Positions 26,003-35,458 are shown, counted from the stretch's first letter. The stretch is DNA of 64,000 nucleotides from Agarivorans litoreus (GCF_019649015.1 NZ_BLPI01000001.1:1383501-1447500), one strand, 5' to 3'. Notes: a model not told the origin generated them from the letters alone. Numbers and translations are program-made.

Positions 26003-26926
26003 ATGTCTACTGCAATGCCTGACGTAGCAAACTCAAGCCGCGCCCAAACCGAAGGAAAGCTCGATTGGGTAGGTATGAGCCAAATTGAAATGCCCATAAT
26101 GCTGGCATTTGAAGCACAAGCAGCTAGCCGCGTGAGTGCTAAAATTGAGGCCTTTGTCAGCTTAGATGACCCACAAGCCAAAGGCATTCATATGTCTCGT
26201 TTATATTTGATATTGGATCAATTATCTAACGAAGGCGTATTGGATTATGCTGGATTACACCGCGTTTTGGATCAGTTTATTGAAAGTCATCAAGATTTAA
26301 GTGAGCAAGCGCAGGTTCGCTTTAGCTTCGACTACCATTTGCGCCGTAAATCGCTGTTATCAGGCAAAACCGGTTGGAAGGCTTATCCCGTTGCAATCAC
26401 TGCCACTCGTCACCAACAACAAACCATTATTGAGCTTGAAGTTGAGGTTCCGTACTCATCCACATGCCCTTGCTCGGCCGCGCTATCACGCCAGCTTATT
26501 CAGCAGGCCTTCAAACAACAGTTTGCCGATGAGCAAGTTTCAAGTGAAGCGGTGCATCAATGGCTTGGCAGCAGTGAAGGCATAGTTGCTACACCCCACA
26601 GTCAGCGTAGTATCGCTCAGCTAAAAGTTAAAATTGCCACTGAACAGCAAGATATTCCCATAATCAGTTTGCTTGATGAAGTGGAAAGTAGTTTAAAAAC
26701 CCCAGTACAGGCGGCGGTTAAACGTGAAGATGAACAAGAATTTGCTCGCCTTAATGGGCAAAACTTGATGTTCTGTGAAGATGCAGCTCGCCGTTTACAA
26801 CACAGCTTAAATAGCCGAGCAGACTTAGTTGATTTTTGGTTAAGGGTAAACCACTTAGAAAGCTTACATGCTCATGATGCTGTAAGTATTGTAACTAAAG
26901 GCATTGAGCAAGGTTACAGCGCCTAG
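26003..26926 (+). CDS. folE2: GTP cyclohydrolase FolE2 (type IB)
   Basis: A 307-residue protein of the COG1469 family. Features include [15 protein letters not shown] near the N-terminus, [19 protein letters not shown] with the active-site Cys near residue 155, and a histidine-containing ATPHSQRS segment. FolE2 converts GTP to dihydroneopterin triphosphate, the first step of folate, pterin and queuosine precursor synthesis. Unlike zinc-dependent FolE it works with other metals and is often used under zinc limitation. GGAG lies 11 bases before the ATG. A large palindromic element sits immediately upstream, in what should be its promoter or leader. A terminator overlaps the stop codon. Confidence 0.94.
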   Translation: MSTAMPDVANSSRAQTEGKLDWVGMSQIEMPIMLAFEAQAASRVSAKIEAFVSLDDPQAKGIHMSRLYLILDQLSNEGVLDYAGLHRVLDQFIESHQDLSEQAQVRFSFDYHLRRKSLLSGKTGWKAYPVAITATRHQQQTIIELEVEVPYSSTCPCSAALSRQLIQQAFKQQFADEQVSSEAVHQWLGSSEGIVATPHSQRSIAQLKVKIATEQQDIPIISLLDEVESSLKTPVQAAVKREDEQEFARLNGQNLMFCEDAARRLQHSLNSRADLVDFWLRVNHLESLHAHDAVSIVTKGIEQGYSA

Positions 26927-26943
26927 CTAGGGCGCTGTTTTTG
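26916..26943 (+). terminator. Terminator overlapping the folE2 stop
   Basis: An 8-bp stem ACAGCGCC / GGCGCTGT (26916-26938) with a 7-base loop is followed by TTTTTG. The left arm lies inside the last codons of folE2 and the right arm inside the end of the convergent GGDEF gene. Confidence 0.8.
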
Positions 26944-28744
26944 TAGCCTCTATAGCGCTGTCTCCGGCGCTACAGTAGCGGGCTTTACCCTGATGTTTAG
27001 CACGATAAAGCTGCAAATCTGCCACCCTTACCAGTTCACCATAATCCACACCCTGTTGAGGAATAACGCTGGCCACGCCAATACTTACCGATACAAAGTC
27101 GCTCACATCTGAAAATGCATGGGGAATCTCTGCTTCTTTCATATTGTGCAACACGGTTTCGGCGATTTGCTTGGCACCTTCACAGCCGGTGTTAGGTAGC
27201 AAAATAGCAAACTCTTCACCGCCATAACGGGCCACAAGATCGGAACCACGCTTCACCGAGCGGCTAATTAACTTAGCCACTTGGCGCAAGGCTTCGTCGC
27301 CCTGTTGGTGGCCATAGTTATCGTTATATTGCTTGAAGCAGTCAATATCCAACAATAACAAACTTAACTCTACCCCTTCACGACGATGGGTTAGCCACAG
27401 CTGCAATAGTTTCTCATCAAAGCTACGGCGGTTAGCGACCTGAGTTAGGCTGTCGATAAAGCTGAGTTCCTGTAACTGCATAATCGCATCAGCCAATTGC
27501 TGCTCGGTGGCTTTACGCTCGGTAACATCTCGCGTGATGAAGATAATGCCACGCTCGCCACTCACATCATCAAAATACGGGCCTTTGATCACCTCATACC
27601 AAATCTGGTGACCATCATCTAAGTACACTAGTTCTTCATAACGGATCGGCTTGCCATCTTCTAAAATTTGGCGGTTTTGCAACTGATGCTGCTCTAACTG
27701 TTCTTCACTAAGAACCTCAGTAAGGTGTTTGCCTAACAACTCATCACTGGTAAAACCAAACATTTTGGCGAAGGGTTCGTTTCCGCCAACAAAATTACCT
27801 TTATCATCAATAAAGCCCAATGGATCGGGGGTTGAGTTAAACACGGTGCGAATAAGGTTGTTTTGCCGCCCTAACTCTTTCTCGGAGCTAATTCGGTTTT
27901 GGTTTTCATGTTCCAGTTTACGGTTAAGCTCGTGCCACTTGGTTACGTCGTAAGACACATTAAGCACACCTGTCACTTCGTTTTGTTGGTTCTTAAGTGG
28001 ATAGACATTATTTTGCAGCAGGATTTGTCGGCTATCTGGGGCACTAAACCATTCGGTATGTTGGCAAGGCTTGCCCGCTAATACTTGATCATCATAGGCT
28101 TGGCTGCGTTCCAGTTCATTACGAGTTAAAAAATCGCTAAGTTTTTTGCCGGTTAACTCGCCCGGCTTTAAACCATGAAAGCCCGCCCATGCTTGGTTAC
28201 AGCCAAGTAAACGCTCATTAGCGTCTTTAAAGTAAATAAATTCGGGAATGGAGTTAAGCACGTTAGCAAACAGTTTTTGCTCTTGCTCAATTCGGTTTAA
28301 ATAAGAATAACCTTGGGCATTTTCGTAAGCATTAATAAACCATACTTCGCGGCCATTATGCGCAGTTAAGCTAGCGTAAAGCAGCAAAACCCGGGTTTGC
28401 TGGGGGAAATTCACCACCCAGTGAACACCTTCAATTTTAGCCGAAGATTGATGGGGCTTTAGTAGTTCTAACAATTGTCCAAGATGGGCTGCATCAGAAA
28501 ACTGCCAACGCTTGCCGTTGTTAGCTAATTGCAGTAACTCACAGACACGAGGATTAGCAAAAATAACCTGCTTGGCTTCTAGGTCAATCATCAGCTGAGC
28601 AGCGGGAGACTTCACCATTGCCGCGCGCTGAGCACGCACTTTTCTGCGAGTAAAGGCCCACATAATTACTACCGCAACGAGTAGTATGCTTAGTAGCGCA
28701 ATAGTAGCCTGCATCCAGACTGCCGGATAAAAACTTTCGTGCAT
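26927..28744 (-). CDS. PAS-PAS-GGDEF diguanylate cyclase
   Basis: A 605-residue protein with an N-terminal membrane helix (TIALLSILLVAVVIMWAF), a PAS-like region (about 40-140), two clear PAS domains (about 160-285 and 300-420) and a C-terminal GGDEF domain. The catalytic motif is GGEEF at residues 508-512 (RYGGEEFAILLP), which is an active form. It should make c-di-GMP from two GTP in response to a signal sensed by the PAS domains. The stop codon abuts that of convergent folE2 with no gap. Confidence 0.93.
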   Translation of the reverse strand: MHESFYPAVWMQATIALLSILLVAVVIMWAFTRRKVRAQRAAMVKSPAAQLMIDLEAKQVIFANPRVCELLQLANNGKRWQFSDAAHLGQLLELLKPHQSSAKIEGVHWVVNFPQQTRVLLLYASLTAHNGREVWFINAYENAQGYSYLNRIEQEQKLFANVLNSIPEFIYFKDANERLLGCNQAWAGFHGLKPGELTGKKLSDFLTRNELERSQAYDDQVLAGKPCQHTEWFSAPDSRQILLQNNVYPLKNQQNEVTGVLNVSYDVTKWHELNRKLEHENQNRISSEKELGRQNNLIRTVFNSTPDPLGFIDDKGNFVGGNEPFAKMFGFTSDELLGKHLTEVLSEEQLEQHQLQNRQILEDGKPIRYEELVYLDDGHQIWYEVIKGPYFDDVSGERGIIFITRDVTERKATEQQLADAIMQLQELSFIDSLTQVANRRSFDEKLLQLWLTHRREGVELSLLLLDIDCFKQYNDNYGHQQGDEALRQVAKLISRSVKRGSDLVARYGGEEFAILLPNTGCEGAKQIAETVLHNMKEAEIPHAFSDVSDFVSVSIGVASVIPQQGVDYGELVRVADLQLYRAKHQGKARYCSAGDSAIEATKTAP

Positions 28745-28851
28745 CGATTGTCCATTTTTTCTGCAACCGCTGCTACTTTACATGATTATATTACATAAGA
28801 AAATAATCATTTACTAAACAAGCAATTAGCTCACAATTACTAAGTCAAGCT

Positions 28852-29769
28852 CTAGCTTAAAGCACTGCCTTGGGGGCCATCACAGGCCAGCTTTTTGGCT
28901 ATATCAGTAAGGGCTAACCACTTGTTTTGGCACCAATTTGGCGCCAGTAAAACCGGCGGCCGAGCATGGGCACTTACACGGTGATAAACCACATGTTCAG
29001 GGGTATGGCGAATAAGTTTTACCGCTTGTTCAACGTAGTGCTGCTGGCTCATGGTATCTAAGCGGCCTGCTCGCCACGCCTTAGCCATGGTACTACCCTC
29101 AACTACATGCAAAGGATGCAGCTTTATGCCAGCAATACCTTCAGCAAGTACCGCCTTAAGTGATTGCATATAATGTTCAGGCGCTTCTCCAGGCAAGCCT
29201 AAGATAAGATGAGCGCATACTTTTAAACCGTATTGGTGGGCACGAGCTACAGCCTTTTGAAACGCCGCAAAATCATGACCACGATTTATTTTCTTTAACG
29301 TTTCATCATGGGCAGTTTGCACACCTAACTCTAGCCACACTTCTTTTCCTTGAGTCTGATACTCTGCCAGCATTTCTAACACCGCTTCGGGTACGCAATC
29401 TGGGCGGGTACCAATGCATAAACCCACCACAGACTCATCGGCTAAGGCTTGCTGATACATCCCACGCAAATATTCTACTTCGGCATAGGTGCTGGTATAG
29501 GCCTGAAAGTAGGCTAAATAGCGGATGTCTTTATGTTTTAGCTCAGCCTTGCGTGCATCCAGCTGTTCGCCAATCGACATCATTTGCTGTTGCGGTTTAA
29601 CAAAAGCATCTACGTTGCAAAAGGTACAGCCACCTTTACCAATACTGCCATCGCGATTTGGGCAGGTGAAATCGCCATCCACACTTAGCTTGCGCACTCG
29701 CCCGCTAAAATGTTGTTTAATATGACGACCTAGGGTGTTTACATATAAATCTAGCTGCACAGCTTTCAC
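28852..29769 (-). CDS. yhcC: YhcC-type radical SAM protein (TIGR01212)
   Basis: A 305-residue protein. The radical SAM cysteines are in DFTCPNRDGSIGKGGCTFCN near residues 32-51, giving the C-x10-C-x2-C pattern of the TIGR01212/Elp3-like branch, followed by YLAYFQAYTSTYA. The 4Fe-4S cluster would cleave S-adenosylmethionine. The physiological substrate of YhcC is unknown. The start is GTG with AAAGA close by. In E. coli yhcC also neighbours arcB; here folE2 and a GGDEF gene lie between. Confidence 0.93.
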   Translation of the reverse strand: MKAVQLDLYVNTLGRHIKQHFSGRVRKLSVDGDFTCPNRDGSIGKGGCTFCNVDAFVKPQQQMMSIGEQLDARKAELKHKDIRYLAYFQAYTSTYAEVEYLRGMYQQALADESVVGLCIGTRPDCVPEAVLEMLAEYQTQGKEVWLELGVQTAHDETLKKINRGHDFAAFQKAVARAHQYGLKVCAHLILGLPGEAPEHYMQSLKAVLAEGIAGIKLHPLHVVEGSTMAKAWRAGRLDTMSQQHYVEQAVKLIRHTPEHVVYHRVSAHARPPVLLAPNWCQNKWLALTDIAKKLACDGPQGSALS

Positions 29770-29976
29770 TCTTTAATAAAGTGGGAAAAACCCCAAAACG
29801 GCGGCTAGTCTACTGGCAGCAGCCAGCTAGGTCTTAGTTGTAGATCAAGGGAGCACAAGATTTAAACATTAGATGATCAACAACAGTGCTCTCAATTCCC
29901 CTTCAGCAAAGATAAACAGCATCTCTTGAAGCTGCTATACTGCGTGCCGCTAATTCAGTCGCACCTAGGAATCAAC

Positions 29977-30354
29977 ATGAGCTCTCAAGCATTAATCGAC
30001 GCAAATGACCGTCTAACCACTAAGCAGCGTTACCAAAGCTTTATCGAACAAACTCGCAAGAGCCAACAGGTTTGGACCTTAAGTGACGAACAAGGTTGTT
30101 TGATTATCGAAACCGGTGACGAAAAAGTATTACTGCTATGGAGCGAGCAAGCTCTTGCAGAACACTGGGCCAGTAAAGATCACGCAAACTTTAAAGCCCT
30201 CGCCATTAGTTTGAGTGACTTGACCGAGAAGTGGCTCCCGGGAATGGCCAACGATGGTTTTGATCTAGCAGTGGCGCCTAGCTTTGCCGGTGAAGGCACA
30301 ATTGTTGCGCCCTTAGATCTTGCCGACGAGCTTAGCAGCGGAAAAATCAAGTAA
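29977..30354 (+). CDS. DUF2750 domain protein
   Basis: A 125-residue soluble protein of the DUF2750 family, marked by QVWTLSDEQGCLIIETGDEKVLLLWSE and ISLSDLTEKWLPGMANDGFDLAV. Its function is unknown; members are single-domain cytoplasmic proteins. ATG at 29977 has CTAGGA seven bases upstream and is preferred over the longer frame from 29926. It lies upstream of tyrS, separated by a long hairpin. Confidence 0.83.
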   Translation: MSSQALIDANDRLTTKQRYQSFIEQTRKSQQVWTLSDEQGCLIIETGDEKVLLLWSEQALAEHWASKDHANFKALAISLSDLTEKWLPGMANDGFDLAVAPSFAGEGTIVAPLDLADELSSGKIK

Positions 30355-30371
30355 GCCGGGTATTTACCGCG

Positions 30372-30410
30372 CTTAAGTCCACTAAGCAGTTTTTTTAGTA
30401 AGGACTTAAG
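30372..30410 (+). promoter_or_regulatory. Long hairpin in the tyrS upstream region
   Basis: CTTAAGTCC (30372-30380) pairs with GGACTTAAG (30402-30410), and ACTAA (30381-30385) with TTAGT (30395-30399). The loop contains a run of T. It could be the terminator of the DUF2750 gene or a leader structure of tyrS, which starts 70 bases later. Confidence 0.45.
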
Positions 30411-30479
30411 TGTAGAATCTTCGGCTCGAAAATTGTTCATAGCGCCCAAACGGGTACAGAAATACATACAGGTTAAATT

Positions 30480-31766
30480 ATGACGACAACGGTTAATCCA
30501 TTATTAGAAGATTTGAAGGCGCGCGGCCTAGTTGCTCAATGCACTGCCGACGAAGAACTGGCCGAACACCTTTCTAGTGGAGCCCGCACCCTGTATTGTG
30601 GCTTTGACCCAACAGCCGACAGCCTGCACATTGGTAGCCTAGTACCACTGCTTATGCTTAAGCGTTTCCAACAAGCTGGTCACAAGCCCTTAGCCTTGGT
30701 GGGTGGTGCAACTGGTTTAATTGGTGACCCAAGCTTTAAAGCCGCAGAGCGTAAACTAAACAGTGATGACGTAGTTACCGGCTGGGTAGAGAAGCTGAAA
30801 AAGCAAGTCAGCCAGTTTATTGAGTTTGGCGAACAAGACAACGCCGCCAAGGTAATCAATAACCTTGATTGGATTGGCAAAGTAAACGTGATTGATTTCA
30901 TGCGTAACGTAGGTAAACACTTTAGCGTTAATGCCATGATCAAAAAAGAATCGGTAAAACAGCGTATCGACCGTGATGAGTCAGGTATCTCGTTCACCGA
31001 ATTCAGCTACATGCTGCTGCAGTCATACGACTTTGCCGAGCTTAGCGATAAACAAAACACCACCTTACAAATTGGTGGCTCTGATCAATGGGGTAACATC
31101 ACTGGCGGTATCGACCTAGCTCGCCGCATGTACAGCAACAAAGTTTACGGCTTAACCATGCCGCTAGTCACTAAAGCTGATGGCACCAAGTTTGGTAAAA
31201 CTGAAACAGGCACCATTTGGCTAGACCCTAAGCGCACCTCGCCTTACGCGTTCTACCAATTCTGGATTAACACGGCTGATGCCGACGTATATTCGTTCTT
31301 GCGTTACTTCACCTTTATCGACGTAGCCGAAATTGCTGCCATTGAAGAGCGTGATAAAGCCGCCCAAGGTCGCCCAGAAGCGCAAGGTATTTTAGCCAAA
31401 GAAGTGACTCGTTTAGTGCATGGCGAAGAAGGCTTAGCCTCAGCAATGCGGATTACTCAAGCGCTATTCTCTGGCGACTTAGCCTCTCTCAGTGAGTCAG
31501 ATTTAGAACAGCTAGCCCAAGATGGTTTGCCTACCACTCAACTTGAACAAAGCGAAGCTGGTTTAGTTGAGCTACTTACAGCGAGTGAGTTGGCTAAATC
31601 AAATAAAATGGCGCGCGAATTTATAGGTAACGGCGCAGTGTCTGTAAACGGCGAAAAGCTAAACGACCCTCAGCTAACCCTGCAAGCCAGCGATGCCTTA
31701 TACGGTAAGTATTCGGTAGTTAAGCGCGGTAAAAAATTATTCAGTTTGATCATTTGGGCTAAATAA
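30480..31766 (+). CDS. tyrS: Tyrosyl-tRNA synthetase
   Basis: A 428-residue class I synthetase that charges tRNA-Tyr. The HIGH-type motif is in [13 protein letters not shown] near residues 44-56, the KMSKS-type loop is KFGKTE near 237, and [12 protein letters not shown] lies in the tyrosine site. A C-terminal S4 domain (about 360-428, [20 protein letters not shown]) binds the tRNA. Length agrees with the E. coli-type enzyme. It precedes the agarase gene, from which it is separated by a hairpin and about 270 bases. Confidence 0.97.
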   Translation: MTTTVNPLLEDLKARGLVAQCTADEELAEHLSSGARTLYCGFDPTADSLHIGSLVPLLMLKRFQQAGHKPLALVGGATGLIGDPSFKAAERKLNSDDVVTGWVEKLKKQVSQFIEFGEQDNAAKVINNLDWIGKVNVIDFMRNVGKHFSVNAMIKKESVKQRIDRDESGISFTEFSYMLLQSYDFAELSDKQNTTLQIGGSDQWGNITGGIDLARRMYSNKVYGLTMPLVTKADGTKFGKTETGTIWLDPKRTSPYAFYQFWINTADADVYSFLRYFTFIDVAEIAAIEERDKAAQGRPEAQGILAKEVTRLVHGEEGLASAMRITQALFSGDLASLSESDLEQLAQDGLPTTQLEQSEAGLVELLTASELAKSNKMAREFIGNGAVSVNGEKLNDPQLTLQASDALYGKYSVVKRGKKLFSLIIWAK

Positions 31767-31777
31767 TTTTACTGTTA

Positions 31778-31802
31778 AGAGCAATCAGCCACGCTGATTG
31801 CT
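31778..31802 (+). terminator. Hairpin after tyrS
   Basis: A perfect 11-bp stem GAGCAATCAGC / GCTGATTGCTC with a CAC loop lies 11 bases after the tyrS stop. The tail is GATTTATT, only moderately U-rich. Confidence 0.65.
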
Positions 31803-32075
31803 CGATTTATTCCCTTCAACATATTATCCACCACCTCTGCTGTTGTTATCTGCCAGAAAAACCTTTTCTGAGTATTCCAATGTCGCTTCTTGTTGGCTTC
31901 AATCACCCTTCATAAACTTCTCATTGCACTGGTAATTTCCCTAGAAAGCTTTAATTCAAATCTAGCTGCACGCGCTCTTGTTATCAACCAATTTCAATAA
32001 ACGTTAACCAGTTTGCAGTTTAAGTTAAAAAAGTCTGGCAAAATTGGTTTACAAATTTTAGATGTATGAGCCAAA
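31803..32075. other. Intergenic region upstream of the agarase gene
   Basis: Together with the hairpin before it, this leaves about 300 bases without a gene. It should hold the promoter of the agarase gene. No operator or open frame could be supported. Confidence 0.45.
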
Positions 32076-33407
32076 ATGCTATTTAGAAACACCTTACTAA
32101 TTGCCGCCACTAGCCTCGTCTTCACACTTCAAGCTAAAGACTGGGCTGACTATGATGTCCCCGCGGATCCTGGGCTTGGTAATACTTGGGAATTAATTGA
32201 CGCCTTTTCTGACGATTTTAACTACCAAGGAAAAAACCAACAGTTTAGTGAAAAATGGAACGACCATTACCACAATGCTTGGACTGGCCCAGGCTTAACT
32301 ATATGGAGTTCTGAACACTCTGATGTAGTAGACGGAAAGCTGGTGATTAAAGCTGCCAGAAAACCGGATACCGAGAAAGTTCACCTAGGTGTAGTGACTT
32401 CTAAAACACCAATCATCTATCCAGTTTACATGGAAGCCAAAATTAAAGTGGCTAACCAAGTGCTTTCGTCTAACTTTTGGTTATTAAGTGCCGATGACAA
32501 GCGCGAGCTAGATATACTAGAGATATACGGCAGCGATCGCGCCAACCACCACAAGCATTCTCGCCATGCAAATACCAACTACCATGTATTTATTCGTGAT
32601 GAAGAAAGCAACGCAATTATCCGAGATATTGGCTCTCAACAGCATCACTTCTTACCAAACGAAGCGCCTTATCGCGATAACTTTCATCGCTTTGGCGCAT
32701 ACTGGATCGATCCATGGAATGTCGAGTTTTACATTGACGGACGTTTAGTTCGTCGCTTAAACAAAACGTCACTTAAAGACCCAGAAAATCTTGGTCTAGA
32801 CCGTGAGATGTTCATGATCATCGACATGGAAGATCACGACTGGCGCTCAAGTGTTGGTCACATAGCTAGCGATGAAGATTTAGCCGATGAAACCAGAAAC
32901 AAAATGCTGGTAGATTGGGTACGAGTATATGCGCCAGTAAAAGCCAATGAGAGTGAGCAGAAACTAGGCCCAGTAAAACTCCCTATTGATGTGGCCGGTT
33001 TGAGCTTGCGCCACAGCACCAAGTGTTTTGAAATTAGAAACCCCCGCTCAGAAAAAGGCGCTCGCTATCGACAAAGCTACTGCAGCCATCGTGGCCAACA
33101 GCAGAAGTTTACTTTTACCGAGCAAGTGAGTGAACAGGGCCAACAAATAAGCATTAAAAACACCGCAAATGATTTTTGTGTTGCAGCGCGAGAAGGCAAG
33201 CAAGACTTACGCCAACAACACTGTGATGAGCAATCGGCAGCCCAGTCTTGGCTATTATCAAACAAAGGCCACAATTGGTTCAGCATTAAAAACCTCGCCA
33301 CTGGTGAATGCCTAGAAATGGCGAAAGGCTCCCAGAAAAATGGCAAAAACTTGTCATTGGGTGAATGTGATGGCTCGGAACATCAAAGCTTTAAATTCGT
33401 AAATTAA
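32076..33407 (+). CDS. Secreted GH16 beta-agarase with C-terminal ricin-type lectin domain
   Basis: A 443-residue secreted glycoside hydrolase. After a short signal peptide, ADYDVPADPGLGNTWELI and FSDDFNY match the start of DagA-type agarases. The catalytic ELDILE gives nucleophile Glu144, Asp146 and acid/base Glu149. YHNAWTGPGLTIW and FHRFGAYWIDPWNVEFYIDG support GH16 agarase over other GH16 members. From about residue 300 there is a Cys-rich ricin-B/CBM13-like region (FCVAAREGKQDLRQQHC, TGECLEM) likely to bind polysaccharide. It would cut beta-1,4 bonds of agarose outside the cell. A porphyranase or carrageenase is less likely. It lies between tyrS and an AldA-type gene. Confidence 0.88.
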   Translation: MLFRNTLLIAATSLVFTLQAKDWADYDVPADPGLGNTWELIDAFSDDFNYQGKNQQFSEKWNDHYHNAWTGPGLTIWSSEHSDVVDGKLVIKAARKPDTEKVHLGVVTSKTPIIYPVYMEAKIKVANQVLSSNFWLLSADDKRELDILEIYGSDRANHHKHSRHANTNYHVFIRDEESNAIIRDIGSQQHHFLPNEAPYRDNFHRFGAYWIDPWNVEFYIDGRLVRRLNKTSLKDPENLGLDREMFMIIDMEDHDWRSSVGHIASDEDLADETRNKMLVDWVRVYAPVKANESEQKLGPVKLPIDVAGLSLRHSTKCFEIRNPRSEKGARYRQSYCSHRGQQQKFTFTEQVSEQGQQISIKNTANDFCVAAREGKQDLRQQHCDEQSAAQSWLLSNKGHNWFSIKNLATGECLEMAKGSQKNGKNLSLGECDGSEHQSFKFVN

Positions 33408-33462
33408 TGGGAAGGCTAGCCTAACAGCTGGCCATTTACTTCGCTTAAACAATAGGTTGTTC

Positions 33463-34908
33463 ATGAAAAATTATCAGATGTACATCAATGGTAGCTGGCT
33501 AGATGCAAAATCAGGAGCACGCGCCGAGGTACTTAACCCTTCAACTGAAGAAGTTATCGCCACTGTCGCTAATGGCGATGAAACCGATGCAGAGCTAGCC
33601 ATGAGCGCAGCAGTAGCAGCACAAAAGCAATGGCGTAAGCTACCTGCTCGCAAACGCGCCGAAAAACTGTATGAATTAGTGGCAGAGATTAAAGCTAACC
33701 GTGACTTCTTAGCCGAGCTGCTTGTGCAAGAACAAGGCAAGTTACTAAAAGTAGCGCGCATGGAGGTAGACGTAACCTGCTCGTTTATTGAATACGCCTG
33801 CGAATGGGCTCGCCACATTGAAGGTGACATTGTTGAGTCAGACAACCCTGACGAGCACATTTGGATCCACAAGGTGCCGCGTGGTGTAGTGGTGGCCATT
33901 ACCGCATGGAATTTTCCACTAGCGCTAGCTGGTCGCAAAATTGGCCCAGCCTTAGTGGCGGGTAATGCAATTATTGTTAAGCCAACTACCGAAACACCAT
34001 TAGCAACACTTGAACTAGCAAAACTGGCCGACAAAGTTGGCTTGCCAAAAGGTTTATTAAACGTAGTCACCGGCCCAGGTCGCTCCTTAGGCGATGCACT
34101 GGTTCGCCACCCAAAGACAGCCATGGTATCAATGACAGGCAGTACTCCAGCCGGCCAAGCCATTGTGCGGGCAGCCTCAGACAACTTAGCTCATGTACAA
34201 CTAGAGCTAGGCGGCAAAGCGCCCTTTATCGTGCTAGACGACGCTAACATAGATGCGGCAGTAGACGCAGCGCTAAACTCTAAGTTCGATAACTGTGGCC
34301 AAGTATGTACTTGTAACGAACGTTTATATGTTCATGAAGCTATCTACACCGAGTTTATGGACAAATTGCTTGCCAAGGTGAAAGCCATAAAGGTAGGTGA
34401 CCCAATGAACGAAGATAGCGACATGGGACCAAAAGTAAGTGCTAAAGAGCTAGCCAATATGGAAGCCATGGTTGCTAAAGCCATAGAAGAAGGTGCCACC
34501 TTAGTCACTGGTGGTAAACGCTTAAGCGGCAAGGAGTTTGAAAAAGGCTACTGGTTTGAACCCACCGTATTTACCGACGTAACCCAAGAGATGAGCCTCG
34601 TTCACGAAGAGATCTTTGGCCCTATTTTGCCCGTAGTTAAATTTACTGAGTTTGATCAAGTGATTAACTATGCCAACGACTCTGAGTACGGTTTGTCGGC
34701 GATGATCTTCACCGACCGAATTAAACTAGTCATGGACTTAGTAAACGACCTTGAATGCGGAGAGATTTATGTAAACCGCGGTCATGGCGAGCAACATCAA
34801 GGCTTCCACAATGGTTACAAACTAAGTGGCTCCGGCGGTGAAGATGGCAAATATGGTTTTGAGCAATACCTAGAGAAGAAAACCTTCTACGTAGATTTCT
34901 CAAAATAA
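33463..34908 (+). CDS. aldA: AldA-type NAD-dependent aldehyde dehydrogenase
   Basis: A 481-residue aldehyde dehydrogenase. The catalytic Glu lies in LELGGKAPFIV near residue 247 and the nucleophilic Cys in NCGQVCTCNERLYVH near 281. The C-terminal VNRGHGEQHQGFHNGYKLSG and GEDGKYGFEQYL segments resemble E. coli AldA, which oxidises lactaldehyde and glycolaldehyde. ATG at 33463 follows AATAGG. Because it sits directly after an agarase gene it could instead oxidise 3,6-anhydro-L-galactose or an aldehyde derived from it; that is inference from position. Confidence 0.88.
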   Translation: MKNYQMYINGSWLDAKSGARAEVLNPSTEEVIATVANGDETDAELAMSAAVAAQKQWRKLPARKRAEKLYELVAEIKANRDFLAELLVQEQGKLLKVARMEVDVTCSFIEYACEWARHIEGDIVESDNPDEHIWIHKVPRGVVVAITAWNFPLALAGRKIGPALVAGNAIIVKPTTETPLATLELAKLADKVGLPKGLLNVVTGPGRSLGDALVRHPKTAMVSMTGSTPAGQAIVRAASDNLAHVQLELGGKAPFIVLDDANIDAAVDAALNSKFDNCGQVCTCNERLYVHEAIYTEFMDKLLAKVKAIKVGDPMNEDSDMGPKVSAKELANMEAMVAKAIEEGATLVTGGKRLSGKEFEKGYWFEPTVFTDVTQEMSLVHEEIFGPILPVVKFTEFDQVINYANDSEYGLSAMIFTDRIKLVMDLVNDLECGEIYVNRGHGEQHQGFHNGYKLSGSGGEDGKYGFEQYLEKKTFYVDFSK

Positions 34909-34927
34909 CGCTTTTTCTTAGGAAGTG

Positions 34928-34960
34928 AGCAAGCAACTTATTAGCAGTGAGTTGCTTGCT
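34928..34960 (+). terminator. Hairpin after aldA
   Basis: A 10-bp perfect stem AGCAAGCAAC / GTTGCTTGCT with a 13-base loop starts 20 bases after the aldA stop. It lacks a U tail, so termination is uncertain. Confidence 0.45.
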
Positions 34961-35458
34961 ACCCGCAGTTTTGAATATGGAGACCGCAATACCCAATAGC
35001 AACAATAACTAAACGCAAATATATGGTGATAATATGCTCTATGTTGGATTATTTTTAAGCTTAATAATGGTTTATATCGGCTTACTCGAATTAATTCAGT
35101 GGCAGCGACCCAAGCAATAAAAAAAACTATAATTTCCGCAGTCATTAGCTTACCTAATTGAGCTAATGGGAAATATTCAGCTAAAGCCCATCCACCGAAC
35201 AGTGCCAAAGCTTAGCTTAAACTTAAACTGTTCCCTTAAGGCATTATCTTCAGCCTTTTAAGTTTATAGACACTTAAGTGGTAATCCCCGAATAACTAAA
35301 CCCAACACCTAATTTTGATTAAAAAGTTAATAACAAGTTACCAATTGCCTTAAAAAAGTCATAAATTTTTCCTAAGCTGCTTGCAGTTCATCGCTTAAGT
35401 CGGTAACTATGGTTTATTATCAAATCCGTTGTTAGTTCCACTACGATTAAGGAATGCT
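34961..35458. other. Intergenic region with one possible micro-gene
   Basis: These 500 AT-rich bases contain a possible 28-codon membrane peptide gene (35034-35120) and otherwise no supported gene. A minus-strand frame at 34918-35208 was considered and rejected. Confidence 0.5.
35034..35120 (+). CDS. Possible 28-residue single-span membrane peptide
   Basis: ATG at 35034 is preceded by GGTGA five bases upstream. The product is one membrane helix (YVGLFLSLIMVYIGLLELI) followed by a basic tail WQRPKQ. This is the design of small regulatory membrane peptides, but no family was recognised. It does not resemble CydX by motif. Low codon count means chance cannot be excluded. Confidence 0.38.
   Translation: MLYVGLFLSLIMVYIGLLELIQWQRPKQ

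Noticed and set aside
25783-26187. 134-codon minus-strand frame across the end of copy C and the start of folE2
   Set aside because: It is antisense to folE2 and crosses the palindromic element; no family resemblance.
33474-34184. 236-codon antisense frame inside the aldehyde dehydrogenase gene
   Set aside because: The sense frame is a clear dehydrogenase with catalytic residues; the antisense product has no recognisable motif.
34918-35208. Minus-strand frame of 96 codons with a hydrophobic start
   Set aside because: The start would be TTG with no good ribosome site, composition becomes unlike a protein after residue 40, and the frame runs through the aldA downstream hairpin and the plus-strand micro-gene.
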